Positions 1 to 11,053 of a stretch of 64,000 nucleotides of DNA are shown one piece after another. Source of the stretch: Rotaria sp. Silwood1 (taxonomy: Eukaryota; Rotifera; Eurotatoria; Philodinida; Philodinidae); assembly GCA_905250075.1 (NCBI GenBank), contig CAJNOP010000098.1, positions 580,757 through 644,756 on the forward strand, written 5' to 3'. Both the position numbers and the translations under genes were made by a program. Each line of letters begins with the position of its first letter. Positions within the stretch are counted from its first letter, which is position 1. A model generated the notes under the pieces. It saw only the letters and a list, made by a program, of their open reading frames with translations, did no database searches and had not been told where the DNA came from.

Positions 1-320
1 TGTAAATTATGATGTAGCGCCATCTATCTGTATCAGTTTGTAGTTGTTTATTGTTGTTAGCCATCCTTTGCTTTGACAGTGAGAAATGAAATATATACTT
101 TTTCATGGATCACACCCAGAACTAGGAGTTTAGGTAGTTCTTATATTTTTGTTCCTTTTGTCTATGAAAATATGAAGATGTATAAAAAAATGTCATAGAT
201 TATGTATATTTTACTCGATGACCGTATTGTTTTTTCTATTTTTACTTGTTCTCTTCATTGAAAAAACGTAGTTTCATTTATATTGCATATAAATGTAAAG
301 GAGATCGTGATCATGTCAAG

Positions 321-1461
321 ATGTTATCTTGTATTGAATTTCTTTTCGTTTTCTCATTTGTTTGTACATTAATTTTCTCGCTTAATGTTTTTGCTTCTGA
401 CTGTGATCCTTCTATTACTTATCCACCTTTAAATCGACCTGGTCCATCGTATACTGTTCCACGTTCAAATTTATCCAACTATTTAAAATGTTATAAAGGT
501 GAAAATCATCGAAAACGATGGATTTTATTTGTTCCAGGCTCAACAGAAGAAGTAAAAGAATTGTACAGTTGGAATTGGATGCGAATAATGGATAAAAAAC
601 GATGGTCTTATTGTACAGTACAATTACCAGAAAAAGGTTTAGGCGATTTACAAGTGGCTGCAGAATATATTGTATTTGCGATTAGAAAAATGTACAAAAA
701 GACAACTAGAGAAAAAGAAAAGGGTTAGCTTTTTTTTGATTGATACCAATAAAATGAAGAATTGTTCTTTTATTTTTTGAAAAGGTATTCGTAATAAAAC
801 GAAGATTAATATAATCGGTCATTCTCTTGGTGGTACTCTTCCTCGTTTTGCATTTCGGTTTTGGCCCGATATTCGACTTATGGTAAATCATTTGATTGCC
901 TTTGGACCAACAAATCATGGAACAATTATGGCTGATAAAGCGTGTAATCTACTTCATTGTCCTATTGCTGTTACTCAACAAAGAATCAATTCTTCATTTC
1001 TTTGTGCACTTAATTCATATCAAGAAACATTTTCTTCAATCAAATACACAAATATTTTATCGAAATTTGATGAAATTGTTCGACCATTGAATGGTAGCGA
1101 AATAAATGAAAAAAATGTAACAAATATTTATATTCAAGATCTTTGCCCATTTCGAGTATTTGCTGAACATCTTGGTGCAGGAATTTATGATTATTGTGGT
1201 TATATTTTAACAATGAATGCATTACGTTCTCGATCATTAAATAATATATCAGCAGAAAAATGTTGTTCGAAGACATTAATGCCTGGTATAAATATATCGA
1301 AGACAGAATTTCTTTCTAAAGTTGCTTATTCAGCTGAAGAACATGCACGACATTTGCTTATCAATTTTGGTGAAGTAAATGAAGAACCAGAACTTAGATG
1401 TCCATTTCGAACTGATTGTATTATAGGAAGAAGAAAAGTAAAAAGAACAAAACTACGATAA
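321..1461 (+). CDS. Secreted lipase, Candida antarctica lipase B (CalB)-like
   Basis: Two exons, 321-723 and 785-1461, joined by a 61-base GT-AG intron, give 359 residues. The Met at 321 starts a clean signal peptide (MLSCIEFLFVFSFVC, cleavage near VFA-SDC); an upstream in-frame Met at 246 would bury it. Seen: alpha/beta-hydrolase elbow GHSLGG (Ser148, formed across the splice), acid in KFDEIVRP (Asp230), histidine in FAEHLGAG (His263). From memory these fall in the same order as CalB TWSQGG, TDEIVQP and IDHAG, with matching blocks around them (WxxYCTVQLP, QVAAEYIVFAI, LIAFGPTNHGT) and similar cysteines. Expected reaction: ester or triacylglycerol hydrolysis outside the cell or in the gut. 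CalB-like lipases are best known from fungi, so horizontal origin is possible; intron and AT-rich codons match the neighbours. Family call firm, substrate unknown. Confidence 0.85.
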
Positions 1462-3164
1462 TGATCTGTTATGTTACATGTTCTAAATTTTTTTCTATGA
1501 AAATAATCTAGCAATAAGTATTGACAATTGAACAAATAAACAAGCAAAATTTCTGATATATGTAATTGTGAAATACGAATAAAATAATAATTAAAAAGCT
1601 TCTCTTTGTCAATCGAGATTTATTTTCTATCATGATTCATGTTTTATTTTTCTACTTATTCGACAGAACAAACAATATATGAACGAAATGTTTCAGACGA
1701 TGCAAAAAAGACTTTGTTTTTAACTGATAAAAACTTGATTTTTTTTAAATAAAAATCTCAATCTCGATATATTTATCTATTAGCAATCTATCGTACAAAG
1801 GGTTTTACTCTACAAAAGAAAATTTCTCCAGATGAAAATGCACACAATGATGTAAAACGAAGGATCGTACAAAGAGCCAGTAATCACCCGTTTGATAGAG
1901 ACAGTATTACGATTGTATGACACCCTGTTGTATACACACCTCTGTTATACTGATATCCTTATCATAATACGGTAGCATTCTGATGGTTACAACTTTGTAT
2001 CCATGTCAACCATCGTATTAAGTGTAAAAAGGAAACAAGGCACCCATGAGTGAGAATCTACTTCTTTTTATCGCCCAGATCGATGACTCATCATTCCAGA
2101 TTCCATAAGAAATGAAACAAACAGTTACATTTCGAAAACAAAGCCTTTTAATGTCTTTTCACTAACAAAATATCTTGTATAAACATGGTGCTTAAAAAAA
2201 AATCTTTCAACATCTTTTTTTACTCAAAAGCTGTTTCAGTTTTGAAAAAGTTTATAGAATAAAGTTTTGGTTAAAAATGTCATTTTTCTTGATAGATAAA
2301 TCTTTTCATCCGATAATAACTTTAAAATCAAATAGCTTTCCAGGACGAAGTCTTGAAAAGTATAGAAAATTTTCGTTAAGTACTACTATTTAAATATAGA
2401 CTATGATGATATGAAAGGTCTTTTGCGCAAAAATTCGAACCGGTTTGAAAAATAAAACTTTTAAAACTATCGACAGTTTTCTATGATTTCCTGTCTTTGT
2501 ACATATTGTGAATAATATTTGTAAAATGATGTTTATTATCTTCATTCTATTGATTGAAAATGTTCATCCATTAGAAAAATTTCTTTAAAATTCTAGTATA
2601 TTTCACTTCAGGTCATATTAATTCAAATAACAGAATATCAATTTGAGCAAAACTCTAAGTCAAAATTATCGTTGTTAAGTACCATTCTGAATAGTATGTA
2701 TGATTGACATCACTTAGTACACATCAAAAAGGAATAAAATTTTGACAAAAAATATACAAAAAGAAATTAATTAAGTTTTACTTCAATAAACATTCGAAGT
2801 ACTGCCACTGATTATTGATAAAACAATAGCTTTCGTTGAAGTCGTTTATTCAGTGACTTGTCTACTCATCTTTTCTTGACAGATAAAGCGCCCTGGCTTT
2901 GACACAGTGCAATGATTCAGAGTTATATTGATAGTTTTAATTTTGTTTGACTACACAGTACAATCAAAATTAACATAGTATTGTGTAGATCAGAAGACTG
3001 TAGTTGATGATCGAATGATCCCTATGTGTTTCGATTTTAGAGTGTCATACATATCTTTATTAACATATGACTTGACACTAGTGTGATGTGAGACTATATG
3101 CCTATCTAGACCTTTTCAGTCATATGCAATCACCTATCATTATTGAAAGATACAATGAATACTC
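1462..3164. other. Intergenic, no gene seen
   Basis: AT-rich sequence with stops in all frames and no ORF that looks coding. I see no long repeat. A short hairpin around 2948-2990 (tacacagtac / gtattgtgta) is the only structure noticed. Confidence 0.5.
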
Positions 3165-3395
3165 ACACAAAAGCCACCACTGTTCACGACTATCCAAAAT
3201 AATCAGCAGAAAATCTTGTCTGCTAGCTATCTAAACTAAAAAGTAATACCCATCCAATAATGGTTATATGATTGATTTATAGTAGATCAGTACATCTCGA
3301 GTCTGTACGTTTTCATAGCAGAAGTAGCCAGTAGACAAGATTTTTTGAGCTTTGTTGGTGATTATAAGCGGTCATAACTGTTCGTGTGAATTTTG
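3165..3395. repeat. Weak inverted repeat, possible old MITE
   Basis: The segment near 3205-3235 (aaaatcttgtctgctagcta) reappears inverted near 3322-3350 with a few differences. Similarity continues outward with gaps (tcacacaaaag against tcacacgaacag). The arms are about 55-65 bases and diverged. No target duplication is clear. Confidence 0.35.
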
Positions 3396-4612
3396 GTTTT
3401 ATTTTTGAATAGTCGTGATTAATCGCGTACTCTGCAAGCTGTCGTAATCAGCAAATAATCCCATATGAAGTAACTGTTCTAATATAGATTTGACTTTTGT
3501 TCACTAATTGCGTGTCTCACAAGAACCACGCGTTGAACATCAGGTGTCTCATTATGTATCAAGCGAGAGGTAATTTGTTTCTTAATTTTAGACGGTCAAA
3601 ACTGATTCTTCTTAATTTGTTCTCGATGATATCAGTGTTCATTTTGATTTTGTCAATCGTGAGATGAGTATAATCACCGATAAGGCAACAAACTTCATCG
3701 ATATTTTCATTTGAGTCCTTATTACAGATCGAAGAAAGCATATCATATTCGATCACTTCGCGCTTTATTGTAACGACACCAGTTGACATACTTTACAACA
3801 ATATCATATGATGAAAGCTAACCGCCAAAAACAGAATATGGTTCATAATGAACTCATTTTCCTTATTGATTAAGTTTAATATTCATTTTAGTGTGCAAAT
3901 GAAAAGTCTTCGTATTCATCTGAAAATAGGACTACATAGTTTGCATTTGAATTTATATAGTTATGTCGATTCAATAATGACCATGAAGCAGATATAGATA
4001 TAGGACTCTGAGGATTATAAGCATCTATGAACGAAAATTCTTTGTCAAGCTTCTGTTACTATGATATAATACGAATCTCGACATTTTCACAGTATAACCT
4101 ATGTGGAAATTTTATGAAAAAGTAAAATAATGTTCTTATATTTGAAATTTAATATCGTTTGATTGGTTTAACACTTTAATAACACATTGTTGAGTCTTTA
4201 TGTTAACATAAGAAATATGTAGAAAAAAAGAAGAAGAAGCATGAATTCATGAATACAAACTAAATAGTAGAAGAAAAATATTTCATAGAAAAGCAATAAA
4301 GTTATCAAATAGCCAAGAAACATTGATTCAGATCATTTTATTGAAATTTGATTCTACATTAGAAAATATTCGTTCGTAGAACTAAATATATCTTTTTATA
4401 GTGTCAAATTTCACTTACAGCCGTTGAAAATGAAAGTAACATTAAATATAGTAAATAGAAATAGAAATTAGATGAATGGATAACACAAAGATTGAATAAA
4501 AATAAACAGATCATGAAAAGAACATATATGTGTGTAGACTTGACAATAAACGAAATCTTAGAATAGTTTATGTTCTGCCCAAGCTTTACTAATTTTAATT
4601 GGATGGTTGATG
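3396..4612. other. Intergenic, no supported gene
   Basis: A 76-codon minus-strand reading frame at 3559-3789 has an ATG start but no recognisable domain, signal or flanking splice sites; I do not call it. The rest is AT-rich with no structure noticed. Confidence 0.45.
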
Positions 4613-4783
4613 CTATTTGCCATTTTTCTCTTCGATAGATTGTTGTTCTTCAAGAATTTTTTCTTGGATCATACGTTGCATTTTTTCAAATTCTGCACGA
4701 GCCTCATCTTCTTTTTTTTCATCACACAGATCATTATATTTGTGTTCACTCGCTTGAAGATCTGCACCATCTCCGCCAGGCAT
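4613..4783 (-). CDS. Small charged ORF, 56 residues, unrecognised
   Basis: An ATG at 4783 opens a 56-residue frame (MPGGDGADLQASEHKYNDLC...) that is strongly helical and charged in its second half (EFEKMQRMIQEKILEEQQ). Composition is more protein-like than the surroundings. Directly after the stop, a shifted frame reads NHPIKISKAWAEHKLF then stop, so the true C-terminus may have been lost by a frameshift, making this a small pseudogene or retrocopy. I do not recognise the family; a complexin-like or other short coiled-coil protein was considered without real support. Confidence 0.35.
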   Translation of the reverse strand: MPGGDGADLQASEHKYNDLCDEKKEDEARAEFEKMQRMIQEKILEEQQSIEEKNGK

Positions 4784-5824
4784 ATTTTATTTATAGATAA
4801 TACAACTGCTTCTAAAAAGTATTGTTTCAAACAAATTATGTAATTTAAATAATAGAATGATCTTTTAGATTTAAAAAAAAAATATCAGTTTATATTAAAA
4901 AATGCTAATTGGGATATATCAATAAACAGAACTCATACAAATGTTTCTAGATGTGAATAAGCATAAGTTTTCAATAGAGTACATATAGAAAGAGTTTTAA
5001 TCTAAGCTATTCGCCCTAATGCATCCTCATAGTTGTGTTTTTCTTAGTGAGCAATTGTATTGATCGATTATTGAAAAGTGAAACACTAAGCAACACAATG
5101 TGCCTTTAACAAGTTATATAACAGGAAAAGTAAATGTCTCTTAATAAGATTTAACGCTAGATTGAAACATGAAAAGTAAAAATCTTGTAGTTTCTACTAA
5201 TATTTGAAAATTGGGTGTGGGTGTGGACACACCTGTATGTTCTCTGTTACTCACTCTCACAGTCACACTCACGCTCACACCCACCAACACCCCACCACAC
5301 CCACAAACACTCCACTCCACCACACACACACACCCTCATTCATTATTCAAACCACTTTTTTAGAACTAAAGTTAAATGGTTGGTATTAGGGAGGAGAGAT
5401 TCTTTTAAATTAACTGTAAATTAAGTTCAATGTTTCTACTGAACACTTGATGTTAATAAAAAAAACTTTTAGCAGTCACCACTTAATTTCTTAATATTAG
5501 GTGTCAAATAAAAACTTAATTCTTAAAATTAAATTGAAGTTTTTCACTTTAACAGTTAATTCACTTGAAAATAAGTGATTAAATGGTTGGTATGAAGAAG
5601 ATTCCATTTTCATTTAATTATCTATGTAACAGCTGCAACTCAACAGCTCGCATGAGATGGATAACGCACTCTCTTTATACGAGTTATTTGATAACTTTTC
5701 TAGGACTAACTAAGGATGTTTTCTGCAACTTTTTAAGGACTATGCAGCCTAGTCTCTGTAAATTTTTTAGGACTAGGATTGTCATAATATCAACACCACC
5801 TATAAGAATGTCATTTGGTGTTGA
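4784..5824. other. Intergenic with CA-rich patch
   Basis: No gene seen. It holds the CA/GT-rich low-complexity patch at 5211-5335, listed separately. An 83-codon frame at 5583-5834 has no recognisable features. Confidence 0.5.
5211..5335. repeat. GT/CA-rich hairpin with TGTGGG-like units
   Basis: A GT-rich start (gggtgtgggtgtgga, near 5214) is followed by a long CA-rich tract (cacacccaccaacacccc, ccacacccaca) that can pair with it. The TGTGGG hexamer, reported as the telomere repeat of bdelloid rotifers, occurs here in degenerate form on both strands. Two similar patches lie at 51503-51570 and 54593-54676. Confidence 0.55.
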
Positions 5825-6165
5825 TGGATATTGACATTGATAGTTTACCAAGAAAAATCAAACCCTCAATTTCGAGAAACCAACTATAGATTCGGATTCC
5901 TCGACCTCGGAAGCCTTTGATCAAACTTTATAAAAAAAAGCGTTACTTTCGCAAAAGTCCTTTTTTTGATCAAAAAATGAAGATTCTGCAATTGTTCCCC
6001 CGGTATGTGCAAGTTTGATTTTCTTTGACATGGAAAAGTTATTTTTCAAAAATGGCAGTTTTCTATACAGTTTAATCAAGGATTTCTAGAGTCGGGTAAT
6101 TCGAATCTATAATTGCTTTCTTGAAAATGAAGATTTAAATTTACTTGGTCAGGTACCTATAGGGT
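5825..6165. repeat. Imperfect foldback element
   Basis: The left arm contains actatagattcggattcctc (near 5882). The right arm, read inverted, gives attatagattcgaattaccc (near 6090-6115). Pairing continues on both sides for roughly 120 bases per arm. There is no ORF. It looks like an old non-autonomous palindromic element; the ends are approximate. Confidence 0.5.
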
Positions 6166-6329
6166 GTTGGTCTTATTTAGGGATGTACAACATACTTTCA
6201 TGCCCATGAGCTGCAAACACGAACATGAGCGTTTCTTCTCTACTTTAAACATGTCAGTCATCGATATGAATCAATCCGTTTTTGCTTGTATTCATTAGGG
6301 TTGCACATTTTAAACTCGTGAGCGCCCTA

Positions 6330-6770
6330 GTAAGCCCTCATCAGCATGAGCTGTACACCCTTAAGATAGAGCAACCAGGTCCGAGGAAGTTGTTTCTTAT
6401 CTAGTTTAGGGACGAACCATACTGTTGTTTGGGTCATATGAAAGAGGAAATATGATAAGCCCTGGATCGGCCCGAACAAAACTATGCTTTGCCCTTACCA
6501 GAGGTAAGAAAAATTCTGCTGAAATCTGATTGATAAAACGAAAAAAGCTATCAACCGGTCAGATATCACTAGGGTTTTCTTTTCTATTGTCAGGATTAAG
6601 CGTAGTGTTGTTCAAGCACATCAGAGGATTATCAAAGGTCCTCTTTCATATGCCTCAAACAAAAGTATATTTTATCCTTACAATAGCTGAGAAACAGCTT
6701 TCTCGAATCTGATTAGACGATACTAGGGGTACACAACTTGCGTTCATGAGCGTGACCGAATGTTTCGAAT
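6330..6770. repeat. Imperfect foldback element, second family
   Basis: Left arm motifs (gtttgggtcatatgaaagag near 6429, gaggaagttgtttcttatct near 6382) reappear inverted near 6640-6665 and 6690-6705. Outer parts (agctgtacaccctta against aggggtacacaactt) also pair. Arms are about 170-200 bases with many substitutions. A further diverged copy of the outer part (tagggatgtacaacatactt) lies at 6179, suggesting nested or repeated insertion. Confidence 0.5.
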
Positions 6771-9700
6771 GACAAATGTATAGACATCTGCAGCTATAGA
6801 AATATACGCTGCTCTACTCTTGTTTCAAAAGGTAGAGTCTACAATTTACACTTTGCAGGGGAAATTTAAAAACCACTTTTAGTCCAAAAATTATGCTTAA
6901 ACAATGGATAGATAGTGATCTATTTTGATTTGTTCTATCATACGTTGAATGACATAAGTTTTTCTGATTTCTTTTCTATCTATTTTCTTTTTCAGCTTTA
7001 TGCTAGTTCGCCTCTCGTGTTCATCTAGTGGCTGCAGAATAATTTCAGATATAAAAGTAATTGCTAAAATCTTCGGTGACAGTTCTGCTCTTGAAAATAC
7101 CTTGGAAAGTAACATTTTCTTCTAAAATAGTGCAATGTTTGAAGTACAAGTTTCGTACTAGCCATACTTTTCCAGAACAAACTTGAGTAGAAGAGAAATC
7201 CAAAAATCAAACACCCCTAAGGAAAAGTTCTTGCAATGCTCTTCCAGCTTGAAAAATGTATGTTTCAGCATTGTCTGAGACTACATGGATTAAATTTTTA
7301 CAAAAAAAGTACACCAAACAGTAGGGCATTCAAAACTCGATCGATATAAACAGTGTTAAAAATTTTACATCCATTCTTGACTCTTTAATCGAAAAAATTT
7401 GAGCACTGGATTTTCTTAACAAAAACTTTTCCCAAGAACTAACAATCTAAAAGGATATTAGTGTGCCATCTCCGAAAACTACATATGAAGTTGATTTATT
7501 TCGTATTATTCATTCGCAATATATTAGAGCATAGGAACTTAAGAGAAAAAAATTGTTCAATGAATACTTTTTACCGCTATAAAGAGAGGAGATGGTAAGA
7601 ACAACTAAATTGTTTAGTTTCTTTCAGAAAGAGCAATGCGTTTATATTAAAACTATCATCAAGTTCATTTTTGAATATACAATCAGAAACAGCGCCCTTA
7701 GGCTACCAAAACTTATCATTGAAACTGTTTTTTCCTTTTCTTCCAATATTAAGAGAATTAGTAGGAATAAAAAATTGATACTAGTCGCTAACAAAATTTC
7801 AAAAGTTGTTTTAGAAGTGTTCGGTTTTAAGCTTTTTCTCTGTCTTAAATTCGTTCTGGAAAAACATTCTCAATGAAAAATTTGTAGTTCAGACTTTGCT
7901 CTTTTTAAAGAAAAAAAAACGGTTACTCTTCAAGATGTTCCTCAGTACTAAACTATGGCAGAAGATTGTGGCAATCACCTTTACATATTGGATTAAAATT
8001 GAAAATTAAAACAGATTCAATTTAGTTTTGTTCAAACCATGCTGCTGTATATGATGATAACGATAAACACGATAGTTTTGATTGATATGCGATTATTTTG
8101 AATTTTGAAAATAGTAATTCGTAGATTCTCATGTTTATGCGGTGATATTCTAATGGCGTACTTTGATGTGGTCAATCTTCCTAAATGAATCGAATACGAA
8201 TCGCTTCTTTCTTCCTCTCTATTTGTTTGTTTCGTATTGATGTATCTTATGACATGGTCAATAAGGTATGAATATTTTTTATTTTTTTAACATTCCATGA
8301 AAATGTGACTTGGCACACTATGGTACATTTTGCCCATATGAAACAGAGTGTACTGTAAATTTTATTTTAGATTTTCATTAGAAACACCGGCGTGACCTAG
8401 AAACCTCTAGTATTATTATATTCCTATTTAGGGATGATTCTGAACTAGTTGAAGCAGATCATATTCAGTTTATTTGGTTTAATTAAGTCAAATTAAACAA
8501 AAAGGTCCACTCCTACTTTGGTATCGTAGGAAAAAAATTGAAAATACCTCAGTCTTAGACTTTTACCGAGTAAATGCACATGGCCTATGTCAAAGATTCT
8601 AAAAATGTTATATAATCTGCATATACAAATCTATAGGAACAAGCTTTTTTACTTATACTATTATGTGTTTACTACCTACTTTGTCCGAATACAACACGAA
8701 ATAAGATGTGATATTATTTCATTACATATAAGCTTCCTTTTTATATATTTAGTACTTGGAAATTGCCGTACCTAGGAAAAATCTTATTTACTTGGAAGCA
8801 CGAAAAAATTTATTTTGAGTCAAGAAAAAATCCCATTGTACTACACAGCCTCTACTAAATGAAATCTGGAAATTTCCGACATTGAGTTTAGTAAAGCTGA
8901 TTCTGCGAAAACTTATACTTCCAAGACACCTTTAAATTTAGCAGAGACAGGTCAAGTAGTGTATTTTTCGTCGAAATATGCTCTTCAGATTTTGAACTTA
9001 CAATTTTTATCATGGTTCAATAGATTTTTACTTATATCTATGTATTTAACAAGTCAAGAAGTATATTCGATTTTTCCTATGTTTTTTTGAGTAACTATTA
9101 AACAAATTTTGATTGTTACACCAGTTTTGTTGTGAATACTTGTCTTAACCTTAACAAGAAGTGTTTATTTTTTTTGATCAATATAAAATAATAATAAGCA
9201 GAAAATTTAGAAAAACTTTTCATAATGAATCAAATACTAAAATCTATAATTTGTCGTTTTATCTGATCAGCGCATGAGAAAATATTTTACTTGGTAGAAA
9301 TAATAAATCGTAGAAGCACTTACTTTCTATTATCAGAAAAGTGCATTATGAATTCTACTATATACCTTGATTTCTATTCTGTTTTTCGCCGAAAAATCAG
9401 TAAATAGCTCATTTATTACACTTCTTTGTTCTTATGACGACGACAGAAAAAGAAAAGAACGACCTGAAAAATCTTTCCAACTTACGTTGACCCAGACGCC
9501 TTGAAACCTCGACGGCGCATAGGAAGTGACAGAATGAAAAAAGAAAACAAGCCATCACAAGTGACAAAAATAGTCGATTATTTGGTCGTTATGTAGTGTT
9601 GGAAAGATTGCCAGAAGTCATCAAAGCCTCTCTGCTACATTTTCTACACATGAAAAAGTGCTTACGGGTACGTTAGACAACACATTTTTGATTAATTCTT

Positions 9701-10364
9701 CCTTCTTTTCACATATATAAAACGATGTAGAATAAAAAAAGAATCATAAGATAAAAGGTGACAGATATATTTATAGTTTGTTGAACTAATTATTTTTTCT
9801 TGTTCCATTTTAGATGAATTATCAGATAGTTGCCGTATGGATCATAAAAAAATCTCGTTTTCCTTAGTCTTGATCTAAATTTTCAAATATTGATTCGTAC
9901 AGATAAGATATGCTAGGCTTTATCAGTAGTAAATACAATCACATACAGAAATTCAGAAAGTCTGAGTATATAACCAATATGATAAAGGGATTATATTCTT
10001 TGAAAACATTGAGTATCAAAGAATCAATCCATTGTCAAAGTAAAATACAAGTTTAACTATTAAAAAAACATTATCTTATCTAACAGAGCTATATAAAACA
10101 TTCTTTTTTTTAATCTCAAAAAGTTCTAAGAAACCGAATATTCAGCTTGCATGACAAAATTGTATACAATTTAATAGTTTATGTCATGCAAGAAAATTCA
10201 ACAGTAACTTTATATTTCAAACCACATTTATATAAATTGGATAACATTGATTTGTTTTTATTTTATAGAAATAGACTGATATTTTATTTCAACACTAAAA
10301 TCACTTAATAATCACTTTTTATAGTAATGTTACTATTATCGAAGTTCTAGTTTATGATTTATAT
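6771..10364. other. Intergenic, no supported gene
   Basis: About 3.6 kb of AT-rich DNA. Reading frames at 6897-7115 (minus) and 7592-7876 (plus, 94 codons) start with ATG but show no domain, signal peptide or splice context. I see no convincing repeat apart from the hairpin at 10146-10192. A 12-base inverted match (aatctttccaac / gttggaaagatt) spans about 9473-9615. Confidence 0.45.
10146..10192. repeat. Perfect stem-loop
   Basis: cttgcatgaca at 10146-10156 pairs exactly with tgtcatgcaag at 10182-10192. The loop contains another palindrome (aaattgtatacaattt). There is no U tract that would suggest a Pol III product; function unknown. Confidence 0.6.
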
Positions 10365-10600
10365 ATAGAGTTGTAATATAAGTTCTAAAATCTTTTTTAT
10401 TTTTTTAGACAAATTTAAGGCTTTCTATCTCGTGAATGGAAAAAGATATGAGTCTGAAATTTTTAGTATCGATAGATCTCTATGAGTTCTATTGATATTA
10501 AAAATTTCAGACTCATATCTCTTTCCATTCACGAGATAGAAAACTTCAAGTTCGCCTAAAAAAATAAAAAAATTCTCAGAACTAATGTTATAATTCAATA
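10365..10600. mobile_element. MITE-like palindrome, about 236 bp
   Basis: The two arms (10365-10475 and 10490-10600) are nearly identical when one is inverted. Both contain tttctatctcgtgaatgga and gatatgagtctgaaattttt. The arms are about 95-110 bases with few differences, so the element is fairly young. The loop is about 15-20 bases and there is no coding capacity. It lies immediately 3' of the gene fragment at 10614-11053. Target duplications are unclear in this AT-rich flank. Confidence 0.7.
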
Positions 10601-10613
10601 TAAAAATAGAAAG

Positions 10614-11053
10614 TCACATAAAATTAGCAGAATATTGCAGTGCTGTCTGTGCGTCAAGAAAACATAAATTTGCCAAACCAAAATCGCCATTTTTTTGATG
10701 TTCTAAACCTTGATTGTAATAACAAAGCATTGTCTTTGTATATAAATGACGCATCAATTGTCTTCTATTATTGATTTCAATCATATTCTCAAATATAAGA
10801 CCATCAAACCATTCTCTAATATCTTGATCTTCATCATTATTACAAACATATAATGTATCAATTTCATAATTCATTAATAATGTATCTATTTCAGTTAGAC
10901 GATTGGAGTTACATACAATTACTATAAGTGATTCGTGATAGTTGTTCAAAGCAGTTCTTAACTGATTGGCAGATTGACAATGTATTATTGCTGTTTGTAA
11001 CTGATCATTTCTTAAATCAGGTAATCCATATATTAATATTTTAAAATTTCGTA
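10614..11053 (-). pseudogene. Fragment of a lineage-specific bdelloid-type protein
   Basis: A minus-strand exon with acceptor ttatttag at 11054-11055 reads to a TGA at 10614 without interruption (about 146 residues). It begins VRNFKILIYGLPDLR. A middle part (SLIVIVCNSNRL, IDTLYVCNNDEDQDIREW) resembles the short alpha/beta module I associate with abundant bdelloid TPR/ADP-ribosyltransferase-type proteins. The end (LCYYNQGLEHQKNGDFGLAN) resembles the helix that follows it there. No start exon or downstream TPR or enzyme domain is visible, so it is either a 3' remnant or a very short relative. The relationship is from memory and moderate. Confidence 0.45.

Noticed and set aside
3559-3789. 76-codon minus frame with an ATG start (MSTGVVTIKREVIEYD).
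   Set aside because: The most protein-like of the small unassigned frames, but there is nothing beyond length and start to support it.
7592-7876. 94-codon plus frame beginning MVRTTKLFSFFQ.
   Set aside because: No domain, signal or splice context; composition matches translated AT-rich non-coding DNA.
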